From assembly GCF_043235035.1 (NCBI RefSeq), contig NZ_JAZAQF010000034.1, positions 1-64,000 on the forward strand: DNA of 64,000 bases, read 5' to 3'. The position numbers were made by a program, and so were the translations under genes. Under the pieces are notes generated by a model. It saw nothing but the letters and a program-made list of their open reading frames with translations. It was not told the DNA's origin and searched no databases. Positions 26,925 through 35,290 of this stretch are shown in pieces. The stretch comes from CACIAM-69d sp001698445 (lineage in GTDB: Bacteria > Cyanobacteriota > Cyanobacteriia > CACIAM-69d). Each line of letters opens with the position of its first letter. Positions within the stretch are counted from its first letter, which is position 1.

Positions 26925-27200
26925 GGACCGTTGATTAACCCCACTCGCCTAGCGCTCTCCTAGCTTAAGGCGTGTCGCCTACCAGGTCGAAAGGCTTGGC
27001 AACTGGGAAAGGCTTTCGACAACCTATGTTGATTCAGCCGACCCAGCGGAATGGACGAGGTAACCGGAACAGAATCGATCGTGACCCGCAACCAACGAAA
27101 CCAAGATCGCCGTAGGGGTTGGGTCTCCCAACCCTGACCTGAGCGATCGCGACTTTTCAGACCCCCTTTCAGGTATCGATCCAAATCGATCAAATATCGA
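26925..27200. other. Spacer with a dispersed hairpin repeat
   Basis: Between recN and the glycosyltransferase gene; it contains the hairpin listed at 27112-27134. No gene seen. Confidence 0.4.
27112..27134. repeat. GTAGGGG-type hairpin repeat
   Basis: GGGTTGGG (27116-27123), loop TCT, CCCAACCC (27127-27134), preceded by GTAG. It shares the architecture and loop of the hairpin at 179-197, with paired CG-to-TT/AA changes in the stem. Confidence 0.75.
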
Positions 27201-28346
27201 TCAAGAGCGCTGTTTCAAGTAGGTTTCAATGGCTTGCCGAATATCCTGAGAAAACTGCTCCGTTGAAAATAGTTGAGCCTGTTTTTCAAGGGCCGATCGC
27301 ATTCGACTTTGCAACTCCGAAGAGGACAACAGAGCCACAATTCTAGCCACCGCTTCCTCGTCATTGGCGAACATCAATTCTTTGTTCTGTTCTCCAACAA
27401 TTTCCACCTGGCCACCTCCCCGATCGCGCACAAAGGGAATGGTTCCCACTTTCACCATTTCTGCGATCGAGATGCCAAAGGGTTCCTTTTTCCAGTGGAG
27501 TCCATAGCGGCAACGGGACAGCACATTCACATAATCGGCATAGCTCAAATTTTCGTAAAGGGTCACCCAATCGGCATTTTCATCAATTTTTTGTTGTAAA
27601 AACTGCCGATATTTCTGACCATAAACCCCGCCACCGCCACCCGTGAAATAGAGCTTGATCGGAAACCCCTGATCGCGCACCCGCTTCAAAATTTCCAGCA
27701 CCCGATGCGGTTCCTTGGCTTTGGTCAAGCGCCCACTACAGATAAAAGCTTCCTCGCGATCGGGCCAAGCCACCGTCGGCGCATCCACGGCCACGGGCGG
27801 ATAAACCACCACCGGTTGGCCACCGTAACGCTCCTGGGCCACCGTGGCCACCATCCGCGAATTAGCGATCGACCAATTGCGCCGCATTCTGGCTTCCGAA
27901 AACTGCGAAACCCAATAGAAATTTCGGTTTTCTAGGACACCCACCCAATGGACATATTGCACCCCATCGCACCCCAAATCAATCGCGTTATAGCCAGAAA
28001 CTGCCAAGTTATATTGCCGACTAAATTTCTTGAAAAATCGGATGCAAAAGTGGCAAAAAAACTTGCGAAAAAACTGACTATTGGCGATTAGAAATTCTAC
28101 CAAATTCTTGAAGGGAGCCGGGATGCAGTAGCGCACTTTTACCCGATCGGAAAGTTGGGTTCCATAGAGCTGGTTTAACCGATTGAGGTCGATCGGGGTC
28201 AGTGTAAATAACGTCAGGTCATAGTCTGCCTGCAACGCATTCAACATCCACAGGGTCACGGCTTCCGCTCCCCCACCCGCAAAAAACGGATAAAAAACCG
28301 CGATCGTCGTTGGGGTTTGGGGACGGGGGTGTTGTTCTGAGGTCAC
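27201..28346 (-). CDS. Family 4 glycosyltransferase
   Basis: A 381-residue GT-B fold enzyme likely to add a sugar to a lipid-linked or surface glycan. The N-terminal acceptor domain begins IAVFYPFFAGGGAEAVTLWM, and the C-terminal donor domain carries FICSGRLTKAKEPHRVLEIL, YFTGGGGG and the EX7E motif EPFGISIAEMV. The loop HWKKEPFG resembles ALG11-like mannosyltransferases, but that specificity is only suggested. A hydrophobic, Phe-rich stretch (SQFFRKFFCHFCIRFF, about residues 90-105) may dip into the membrane. It stands alone, 250 bp from rimM. Confidence 0.88.
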   Translation of the reverse strand: MTSEQHPRPQTPTTIAVFYPFFAGGGAEAVTLWMLNALQADYDLTLFTLTPIDLNRLNQLYGTQLSDRVKVRYCIPAPFKNLVEFLIANSQFFRKFFCHFCIRFFKKFSRQYNLAVSGYNAIDLGCDGVQYVHWVGVLENRNFYWVSQFSEARMRRNWSIANSRMVATVAQERYGGQPVVVYPPVAVDAPTVAWPDREEAFICSGRLTKAKEPHRVLEILKRVRDQGFPIKLYFTGGGGGVYGQKYRQFLQQKIDENADWVTLYENLSYADYVNVLSRCRYGLHWKKEPFGISIAEMVKVGTIPFVRDRGGGQVEIVGEQNKELMFANDEEAVARIVALLSSSELQSRMRSALEKQAQLFSTEQFSQDIRQAIETYLKQRS

Positions 28347-28597
28347 GATGAAAAACCAATGAGCGACGAGCGATCGACCCGGCCAACCATCGGGCCCAGG
28401 TCGGGAGCCAATCCACAGGGCGATCGGCTGGGGCCATTATCGCCTAGCCTAACTTCCCTCTCTTTGCCCGCCAAGGATTCAGCCAACCGGACAATTCCCC
28501 CAAGAGCGCTTGCCCCGATCGCACCTTGAGCATCATCGGCGTGATCGGTCAACATTCCAACAGCAAGCAGGTTTCGGGTTGCATTTATCCGCTGGAA

Positions 28598-29146
28598 TTA
28601 CAAATCCAAAAGACCAGGGGGGGGCACAATTTCCAGACGCTTGGTTGTTAGATCAACGATCGGGACAATTTCATCCACAAAGGGAATCAAAATCACCTGT
28701 TCCGAGTCCGTGAGCTGCACTTGCAACAGATCCTGAGCAGCGGTCGCCAGGCCCACCACTTGCCCGATCGGGGCCTGTTGCACCTGATCAAACACCTCCA
28801 TCCCCATCAAGTCCATCAGGTGATATTCCCCCGCTTCCAAGGGAGGGCGGCTGTGGGCCGAAACCAGCAACTTGGCTCCCCGGAGGTTTTCAGCACTGGT
28901 GCGATCGACCACTTCCGCAAACCGCACCACATACAGGTTTTGCTTATTCAGATATCGACCGCTCAGCAGGCGCACCGGTTGGGGTTCGTCCCGCCCCAGC
29001 TTGGCCCCCGGCGGCAACAACCAGCGTTGGCCCGGCTCCATAAATCGTTCTGGAAAATCGGAGTCGGGATAGACCCGAAGTTCCCCCCGCAGACCTTGGG
29101 GGGCAACTATTTTACCCACTTCGAGCCAATCATCAGGGGTGCTCAT
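28598..29146 (-). CDS. rimM: Ribosome maturation factor RimM
   Basis: Assists assembly of the 30S head around S19. 182 residues. The N-terminal RimM barrel has WLEVGKIVAPQGLRGELRVY and the C-terminal PRC-like barrel has YHLMDLMGMEVFDQ and the IPFVDEIVPIVDL motif, followed by the typical ending RLEIVPPPGLLDL. The start codon ATG (29144-29146) overlaps the metF stop in ATGA, so translation is probably coupled. The pairing of metF with rimM is not a functional link I know. Confidence 0.95.
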   Translation of the reverse strand: MSTPDDWLEVGKIVAPQGLRGELRVYPDSDFPERFMEPGQRWLLPPGAKLGRDEPQPVRLLSGRYLNKQNLYVVRFAEVVDRTSAENLRGAKLLVSAHSRPPLEAGEYHLMDLMGMEVFDQVQQAPIGQVVGLATAAQDLLQVQLTDSEQVILIPFVDEIVPIVDLTTKRLEIVPPPGLLDL

Positions 29147-30186
29147 GGATGCAAAGAGGAGGTAGAGGTCAAGGAAGGGGATGAACTATGACTGGTGGTT
29201 TGGCCGTCTGAGTGGCCGTCTGAGTGGCTGTTGGGATGACTATGGGCATGGCCATTGGACTGGCCATTACTGTCGATCGGCTGGGCGGGCGGGATCACGG
29301 GTTCCAAACCAGCCATCTGCAAAATTTCGGGGATTAAGTCCTCGCGGCGCACCGCCATCATATGGACTCCCTGACAAATTTGGCGGGCCATGGCCACCTG
29401 CTCAGCGGCGATCGCCATGCCCTCGCGTAAGGGGTCTTGGGCCCGAGCCAGGCGATCGATCAAATGCTGAGGAATTTCTACGCCGGGGACATTGCGGTTG
29501 ATAAATTCCGCGTTTTTCGCTGATTTCAGCAAAAAGACCCCCGCCAAAATTGGTTTTCCGCAACCGGCAGCCACCTGGGTCATGAACTGATCCAAGCGAT
29601 CAAAGTCAGAAATCAATTGACTTTGAAAAAATTGGGCCCCAGCAGCTAACTTGCGCTGAAAACGCCGCTGCACCCCCGACCAACTCTTGCATTGGGGATC
29701 CACCGCCGCTCCAACAAAGAGATCAGTGCCGCTATTTTCCAAGGGGCGATCGGTCGCATCTTGCCCTTGGTTGAGCCGCTTCACCGCTTCTAACAGGCGC
29801 ACCGCTTCCCAATCAAAGACACTGCGGGCTTCGGGAAAGTCACCGGCCTTCACCGGGTCACCCGTGAGGGCTAATACGTTCTGAATCCCCAGGGCATGGG
29901 CCCCCATCAAATCCGCTTGGAGGGCAATTCGGTTTCGATCGCGACAGGCCACCTGCCACACGGGTTCAATGCCCCGTTGCAACAGCAAGCTCGCGGCCGC
30001 CAACGAAGACATCCGCAACACGGCCCGGCTACCGTCGGTAATGTTCACCGCATGAACCCAAGGCTGCAACTGCTCGGCCATGGCCAACATATGGCTAGCA
30101 TCACTACCCTTCGGTGGCATGACCTCGGCAGTCACCAGAAAAGTGCCAGCGCTGGCAGCAGTACGAAAACGCGATAACACGGGCAT
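29143..30186 (-). CDS. metF: Methylenetetrahydrofolate reductase-like protein
   Basis: Predicted to reduce 5,10-methylene-THF to 5-methyl-THF, the methyl donor for methionine. 347 residues. It starts with FLVTAEVMPPKGSDASHMLA, where the Glu (TAEV) matches the catalytic glutamate region. It continues with VNITDGSRAV, QVACRDRNRIALQADLMGA, NVLALTGDPV (the FAD-contacting TGDP) and GAQFFQSQL. The last 45 residues are a low-complexity Ser/His/Gly/Asn tail (NGHAHSHPNSHSDGHSDGQ) not found in the usual enzyme. It overlaps the rimM start by four bases. Confidence 0.88.
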   Translation of the reverse strand: MPVLSRFRTAASAGTFLVTAEVMPPKGSDASHMLAMAEQLQPWVHAVNITDGSRAVLRMSSLAAASLLLQRGIEPVWQVACRDRNRIALQADLMGAHALGIQNVLALTGDPVKAGDFPEARSVFDWEAVRLLEAVKRLNQGQDATDRPLENSGTDLFVGAAVDPQCKSWSGVQRRFQRKLAAGAQFFQSQLISDFDRLDQFMTQVAAGCGKPILAGVFLLKSAKNAEFINRNVPGVEIPQHLIDRLARAQDPLREGMAIAAEQVAMARQICQGVHMMAVRREDLIPEILQMAGLEPVIPPAQPIDSNGQSNGHAHSHPNSHSDGHSDGQTTSHSSSPSLTSTSSLHP

Positions 30187-30434
30187 TGACTAACGGCGCA
30201 AGAGACAGGGATTGCGCAGGCATAGATCGACATTCTACCCGGAAGTTTTCCCCCCAAAATCTTCCCTTTGGCGAGGGATTGTGCAGGCTAGTCTAATTTT
30301 CTGGCCCGATCGCCCGCTGTTCCCCCACCTTGGGCGATCGGCCTTGTGTTGGGGCCGGCCCCTTGGCACAATGAAGCCCGTGGATTGCCCACAGATTCCG
30401 GCCATTGCCCCCGCTGCGGAAGCCAGCCTCCTCC

Positions 30435-31103
30435 TTGGGTATCGAACTCCGAAGCTACGTTTATCTCGATCGCCTGCAACCCCAACATGCGGCCTACATT
30501 GGCACAGTGGCGATCGGCTTCTTGCCGCTCCCCGGGGACAGTTCCCTCTGGATTGAAGTATCGCCCGGGATTGAAATCAACCGCATCACCGATGTGGCCC
30601 TCAAGGCTACCTCCGTGCGGCCCGGCGTGCAGTTTGTGGAACGGTTATATGGCCTGTTAGAAATTCACTCCAGCCGCCAAGGGGAAACCCTGACAGCGGG
30701 CCGGGCTATTTTGCAGGCCCTGGGGGTGCGGGAAAGCGATCGCCTCAAGCCTCGCATCATCTCCAGCCAAATTATCCGCAATATTGATCCACACCAGGCG
30801 CAATTAATTAACCGCACCAGCCGAGGCAACATGCTGCTGGCGGGTCAAACCCTCTACGTTTTTGAGGTGGAACCGGCAGCCTACGCGGCCCTGGCCGCCA
30901 ACGAGGCGGAAAAGGCCGCGTTGATCAATATTCTGCACATCACAGCGGTGGGCAGCTTTGGGCGAATGTACCTCGGTGGCGAAGAGCGAGATATTTTGGC
31001 GGCGGTGGCGGCGGTCGAGGATGCGATCACCCATGTTTCTGGACGAGATCGGGATGATGGCAACGATGGCCGCACCCCGATGCTCCTGACGCGAAAGGAG
31101 TAG
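30435..31103 (+). CDS. ccmP: Carboxysome shell protein CcmP (tandem BMC domain)
   Basis: A double bacterial-microcompartment protein that forms trimers of pseudo-hexameric shape in the beta-carboxysome shell, thought to gate metabolites. The family starts MGIELRSYVYLD, which here requires a TTG start at 30435; an upstream ATG at 30405 adds ten residues. Two similar halves are visible: IGTVAIGFLPLPGDSSLWIE with RPGVQFVERLYGLLEIH in the first, and RTSRGNMLLAGQTLYVFEVE with AVGSFGRMYLGGEERDILAA in the second. 222 residues, the family length. Its Ser/Gly pore loops were not analysed. No rbcLS or ccmK genes are close by, as is usual for this gene. Confidence 0.93.
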   Translation: MGIELRSYVYLDRLQPQHAAYIGTVAIGFLPLPGDSSLWIEVSPGIEINRITDVALKATSVRPGVQFVERLYGLLEIHSSRQGETLTAGRAILQALGVRESDRLKPRIISSQIIRNIDPHQAQLINRTSRGNMLLAGQTLYVFEVEPAAYAALAANEAEKAALINILHITAVGSFGRMYLGGEERDILAAVAAVEDAITHVSGRDRDDGNDGRTPMLLTRKE

Positions 31104-31112
31104 CAATCGATC

Positions 31113-31877
31113 GTGGCAGACGCAGCGGATCTCATGTATTTGGCCCGATCACCCCGACAGTGGGCCGATTGGCGAGCGCAACAGGGCGATCGGCCCGCCG
31201 ACTTGCGCGGCGCAGATCTGAGCGGTTGGCGTTTGCCCCGGTGGGACTTGGCCGGGGCCCAACTCCAGCAAGCAATTCTCGATCGCGCTGACTTGCAAGG
31301 GGCCAACGGTTCCCATCTGCAAGGCCTCGGTTTACGGGCGATCGGACTACAAGGCTTTGGAATTCAGTTGCGCCACAGCCAAGCCATTGCGGCCAACTTC
31401 CGCCAAGCCGACCTGCGCCACGCAGACTTGCGCGATGTGAGTTGGGCCGGCGTGAACCTGGCCGAAGCTGACCTGCGGGGAGCCAACCTCAGTCGCGGAC
31501 AACTGGCGCGATCAACCTGGACATTCACCCGCGCCCAAGGCGCGATTTTGCAAGGGGCCCTGCTCGATCGTGCCTTGGTCTTGGGGGCCGAATTTGGGCA
31601 ACTGCAAGGCCACGGTCTCCAGGCCCGAAAATTACGGGGCGATCGCTCCCACTGGGCCGCCGCTCAACTAGCCGAAGCCGACCTGTCCGGAGCCAGCCTC
31701 ATTGGCGCAGACTTTACCTGGGCGAATCTCAGCGATGCCAACCTGCAAGGGGCCGACTTACGAGGGGCCAATTTGCACGGGGCGAACCTCTGTCGCGCTA
31801 ACCTACGAGGAGCCTTGCTGACCGATGCCGATTGGAGCCTCAGCATCACCCTAGACACCCTTTGGCCAGAACCCTAG
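31113..31877 (+). CDS. Pentapeptide-repeat protein
   Basis: 254 residues, GTG start at 31113 with AAAGGAG 11 bases upstream. It begins only ten bases after the ccmP stop, so probably one transcript. The body is a succession of A(D/N)LxG/A pentapeptides (LRGADLSGWRL, NLAEADLRGANLSRG, LSDANLQGADLRGANLHGAN), expected to form a right-handed beta-helix. A central stretch (about 130-180) has degenerate repeats. No signal peptide, membrane segment or partner domain. Function unknown; its linkage to ccmP is worth noting but does not prove a carboxysome role. Confidence 0.92.
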   Translation: MADAADLMYLARSPRQWADWRAQQGDRPADLRGADLSGWRLPRWDLAGAQLQQAILDRADLQGANGSHLQGLGLRAIGLQGFGIQLRHSQAIAANFRQADLRHADLRDVSWAGVNLAEADLRGANLSRGQLARSTWTFTRAQGAILQGALLDRALVLGAEFGQLQGHGLQARKLRGDRSHWAAAQLAEADLSGASLIGADFTWANLSDANLQGADLRGANLHGANLCRANLRGALLTDADWSLSITLDTLWPEP

Positions 31878-32146
31878 CCTGATCTTGCTCCCACAAAATC
31901 TCCGGCTTCTCGGGTCAATTTACTCCAGAGCAAGCATTCTGAGAGCCTCAATCATCGCCTCAATCACCTTGCGTCCCTAATGATCCAATTCAAGGAAAGG
32001 GACTAATCACAGCTCCCAACAAAACATCAATTTAGGATTCGTTCCTTTACGGATAGCAACATTTTCCTTTTTACATTGGCATTCACAGAAAGGATTTCTA
32101 TAAATGGATGAATGGTTGAAGGGATGTTAAACCGTTCATTATTTTT
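31878..32146. other. Spacer before the RTX protease, no gene seen
   Basis: About 270 bp, fairly AT-rich from 32000 on. A TTTACATT-like promoter region is plausible near 32070, but I cannot assign it. Confidence 0.35.
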
Positions 32147-33745
32147 ATGACCACTTTCTCTCTCAGTGACTCTGTTCTCGCACCCGCCTCTCTCCCCACC
32201 GCTTCTGAATCTTCCCGTTGCAGTTGTCGGGCCTGTCGATCGGCCCGGGGTGGCAGCACCAACGGCAGCTCAGCCCCCACCCGCCCCCTAGCGGCCGGCA
32301 GCGGTTCGCCTGTGGTGGATACGATCATTGCCACCACTGACTCAGGCGCTCCTGACAAATGGCCCGTGGGCCCCGGCGGCACCATCACCTACAGCTTCAT
32401 TTCCCCTGCCACCGCTAGCACCTACAACGCCGATCCGGATGAAACCAACATTCAGGAGGTTGAAGAGTCCGTCAAAAACAACGTGCGGGCCATCTTTCGC
32501 CACTACAGCGAAATTATGCCGCTGAATTTTGTGGAAGTGGCGGACTCCGCAGACAGCAAGGTACGGATCGTTTACTCCCAGGGACCAGGGCCAGAGGGCA
32601 ATGCTTACGCCTACTATCCCAGCAATTCCGAGCGGGGCGGCGCAGTTCACCTCCAGCCCGCAAACAACAGCGACCCGAGCACGGCCTTTACCTCCGGCCC
32701 CGGCAGCTATGGCTATTCGACGCTGATCCACGAAATTGGTCACGCCTTGGGTCTGAAGCACCCCGGAAACTACAACGCCACCGCCAACCAGGATCCTGGC
32801 CAACCCGCAGAAAACGCAGGTGAAGAACCGTTTCTTGATTCGGCTCGCGACAATATCGTGAACACGGTCATGAGCTACAACGGCGATGCTCAGCAGGACA
32901 AGGGATTTGCGGATCCTTCAACGCTGATGGCGTTGGATATTGCCGCTTTGCAGTTCTTGTATGGCACCAATCGCGGTTCACGGGCAGAAAACACCACCTA
33001 TCGCCTAGATTCCAGTAATCTCCGCACGGTGCAAGCGATTTGGGATGGTGGGGGCAATGACACGGTGGACGCATCGGCCCTCCCGGCAGGCGATTATCTG
33101 TTTGATCTGATCGATAACGGCCGCTTGACGGAGCGTTCTGCCTTGGGCGCACGCATTTACAAGGGCAAAAACGAACCGACCGGCCCCGACTACCAAGACA
33201 TGGGCTACGGCTGGGTCGTTGGGATTGGGGCCAATTTAGAAAACGTGGTTGGCACGGCTGGTACTGATGAAATTTTGGGCAATGCCTTGCCGAATGTTTT
33301 GCAGGGGGGCGAGGGCAATGACCAAATTTCCGGACGGATTGGCCCAGATACCCTTGATGGTGGGGCGGGTAATGACCTGCTGCGGGGTGGTTTTGGGTTT
33401 GATGTGTTGATGGGTGGCCCTGGTGATGACATCCTTTCGGGCGATCGGGGACGGGATCAACTGACCGGGGGCGATGGAGCCGATATCTTTGTGTTGCGGA
33501 CGAGCACTCCTGCACCCACGCCGGAAGTGACGGATATTTTGACGGACTTCACCCCAGGGGTCGATCGCATCGGCTTGACGGATGGATTCTCTCCCTCGGC
33601 CGTGGCCTATGCGCCCTTTACGCTCAACGGTCAGGCTGGAACCATGATGAGTATTGCGGGCAGCAGCAACGCTTTCTTGGCCTTTGTGCCCGGCGTGGGG
33701 GCTGATGCGATCGGGGCGGCCCTGATTGCCTCGCCAGTTCCCTAA
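32147..33745 (+). CDS. Secreted serralysin-type (M10) metalloprotease with RTX repeats
   Basis: A 532-residue zinc protease. The zinc-binding motif HEIGHALGLKHP is at residues 195-206 (His195, Glu196, His199, His205), with the Met-turn in NTVMSYNGD. The C-terminal third has calcium-binding RTX nonapeptides (LQGGEGNDQISG, LDGGAGNDLLRGG, MGGPGDDILSGDRGRDQL), then a beta-roll cap (GADIFVLR, DFTPGVDRIGL). RTX proteases are usually exported by type I secretion through a C-terminal signal, and no Sec peptide is seen here. The N-terminus has an unusual Cys cluster (SRCSCRACRSARGG, residues 23-36). ATG at 32147; no adjacent type I secretion genes. Confidence 0.92.
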   Translation: MTTFSLSDSVLAPASLPTASESSRCSCRACRSARGGSTNGSSAPTRPLAAGSGSPVVDTIIATTDSGAPDKWPVGPGGTITYSFISPATASTYNADPDETNIQEVEESVKNNVRAIFRHYSEIMPLNFVEVADSADSKVRIVYSQGPGPEGNAYAYYPSNSERGGAVHLQPANNSDPSTAFTSGPGSYGYSTLIHEIGHALGLKHPGNYNATANQDPGQPAENAGEEPFLDSARDNIVNTVMSYNGDAQQDKGFADPSTLMALDIAALQFLYGTNRGSRAENTTYRLDSSNLRTVQAIWDGGGNDTVDASALPAGDYLFDLIDNGRLTERSALGARIYKGKNEPTGPDYQDMGYGWVVGIGANLENVVGTAGTDEILGNALPNVLQGGEGNDQISGRIGPDTLDGGAGNDLLRGGFGFDVLMGGPGDDILSGDRGRDQLTGGDGADIFVLRTSTPAPTPEVTDILTDFTPGVDRIGLTDGFSPSAVAYAPFTLNGQAGTMMSIAGSSNAFLAFVPGVGADAIGAALIASPVP

Positions 33746-33949
33746 GCGCGATCGATCGGGATCATTGGTTCAGGTTTGCAGATGCCTGAGCCGATCGCGG
33801 GCCGATCGAGCACGAGAGCTGCCCGCTTTGAAATTTTGCCCGGAATTTAACCCCTAATGTCGGGTCGGATTCGATCGGCTGAAAGGGTTATTTTTCGGGC
33901 ATAGGGCAGCCGAAATAACAAGACCACAATTTCCAATTAAGGATTGCAA

Positions 33950-34047
33950 ACAACTGGCATCCGTCTTTGGGCGATCGTCGTCTGCTATGTTAAATGCGAC
34001 AATTCAGCGACGCGTCCCAAGCCTGAGCGGTGCGGGACGTTTTTTTT
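33950..34047 (+). ncRNA. Candidate small RNA ending at an intrinsic terminator
   Basis: The stretch 33950-34047 ends in a strong intrinsic terminator more than 260 bp after the nearest upstream gene. A TATGTT box near 33986-33991 could serve as a -10 element, giving a transcript of about 50 nt. I found no open frame. The 5-prime end is a guess, and it may simply be the terminator of the protease transcript. Confidence 0.3.
34013..34047 (+). terminator. Rho-independent terminator
   Basis: Stem CGTCCC (34013-34018) and GGGACG (34034-34039), followed by eight T at 34040-34047. Confidence 0.8.
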
Positions 34048-34118
34048 CAGGCCATTTTCCAAAGTGATTGATTATTCAGGGCGATTGAAATTTGGCCTTC
34101 GGGAAAACCCAAAATAAT

Positions 34119-34144
34119 GCCGACCCAAACTATCTTGGGTCGGC
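34119..34144 (-). terminator. Terminator of sodB
   Basis: GCCGACCCA (34119-34127) pairs with TGGGTCGGC (34136-34144). On the minus strand the stem is followed by ATTATTTT. It lies about 140 bp past the sodB stop. Confidence 0.7.
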
Positions 34145-34281
34145 CAGGGATAATTTAGACCATTCAGCAGATCAACCTTTAGCCAAACCTGTAACCAAAC
34201 AGGCAAAGGAGAAAGGTGTTTAACCCATTGGGGGCTGAATCATCGGAAAGATTCAAGAACCCCAAGGTTCGGAGGCCGCAA

Positions 34282-34884
34282 CTAGGCAGCTTTGGCGAAG
34301 TTTTCAGCCACAAAATCCCAGTTGATCAGCTTGGTTACGAAATCGCTGATGTAGTCGGGACGGCGATTTTGGTAATCCAAGTAGTAGGCATGTTCCCAAA
34401 CATCCATGGTCAGGAGGGGAATTTGGCCGGCGGTCATGGGGTTTTCGGCGTTGCCGGTTTTGGTCACCTTGAGCGTGCCGTTATCGAGCACCAACCAAGC
34501 CCAACCGCTACCGAATTGGGTAGCCCCAGCGGCTTTGAATTGGGTCACGAATTCATCAAAGCTGCCGAAGTCAGCCACAATTTTGTCCAGCAGTGCGCCG
34601 GCCGGTTGGCCGCCACCGTTGGGCTTAATGCAGTTCCAGTAGAAGCTGTGGTTCCAGGCTTGAGCAGCGTTGTTGAAGATGCCAGCTTTGGATGCATCAC
34701 CAGCAATGGCTTTGATTACGTCTTCGATCGGCTGTGCGTCCAGCTCAGTCCCTTCAACGGCCTTGTTGTAGTTGGTGACGTAGGCGGCGTGGTGCTTGTC
34801 GTGGTGGAACTCCAGGGTGTTCTTGCTGATGTAGGGTTCCAGCGCCGTGTAATCGTAGGGCAGGGCAGGAAGTTGGTAAGCCAT
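34282..34884 (-). CDS. sodB: Iron superoxide dismutase
   Basis: Dismutates superoxide to peroxide and oxygen in the cytosol. 200 residues, the family norm. Metal ligands are His27 (LEFHHDKHH), His79 (WNHSFYW), Asp161 and His165 (MDVWEHAYYLDY). GGGQPAG and FGSGWAWLV, and the FeSOD-type context around AAQAWNHSFYWNC, favour iron over manganese. No signal peptide, so it is cytosolic. It is a monocistronic gene with a hairpin terminator 140 bp downstream. Confidence 0.95.
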   Translation of the reverse strand: MAYQLPALPYDYTALEPYISKNTLEFHHDKHHAAYVTNYNKAVEGTELDAQPIEDVIKAIAGDASKAGIFNNAAQAWNHSFYWNCIKPNGGGQPAGALLDKIVADFGSFDEFVTQFKAAGATQFGSGWAWLVLDNGTLKVTKTGNAENPMTAGQIPLLTMDVWEHAYYLDYQNRRPDYISDFVTKLINWDFVAENFAKAA

Positions 34885-35200
34885 GATTGCAGTGCTTTCT
34901 CTTGGTGCTTCTCTCGGTTCTTGGCGATTGCACGGTTGTTGGCGGCAGACTGGGGCGATCGCACGCCACCGGCCAGCCGATTAAAACAACTTCTGGCGAG
35001 CAAAACAGCCGCCCTCTAGGGTATCGCAAAATCTGTGCATCCCGTGCAGGGACAAGTTTGCTGGTTGGTCTTGGTCGATGGGTTAAAACCGTTCACCGGG
35101 CTGGGTCTTGGCTGGGCAAGTACCCAGCTCAAATCACCCAGCTCAAATCACCCAGCTCAAATGGTTCAGCCCAGTTGATCGGGTCTTCCCGGCTCTGATC
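34885..35200. other. Spacer with 14-bp tandem repeats
   Basis: About 315 bp between sodB and the repeat array after the carotenoid oxygenase. Three copies of cccagctcaaatca lie at 35123-35164. No gene seen. Confidence 0.5.
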
Positions 35201-35290
35201 TGCAATTTCTAGATCTGCAATTTCTAGATTTGCGATTTCTAGATTTGCGATTTCTAGATCTGCAATTTCTAGATTTGCGATCTCTAGTCT
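35201..35290. repeat. 15-bp tandem repeat, six copies, overlapping the end of a gene
   Basis: Units of tgcRatttctagatY start at 35201, 35216, 35231, 35246, 35261 and 35276. The carotenoid oxygenase stop codon (35284-35286) lies in the last unit, so its TAG appears to come from the repeat, with a one-base deletion in that unit. Confidence 0.9.
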
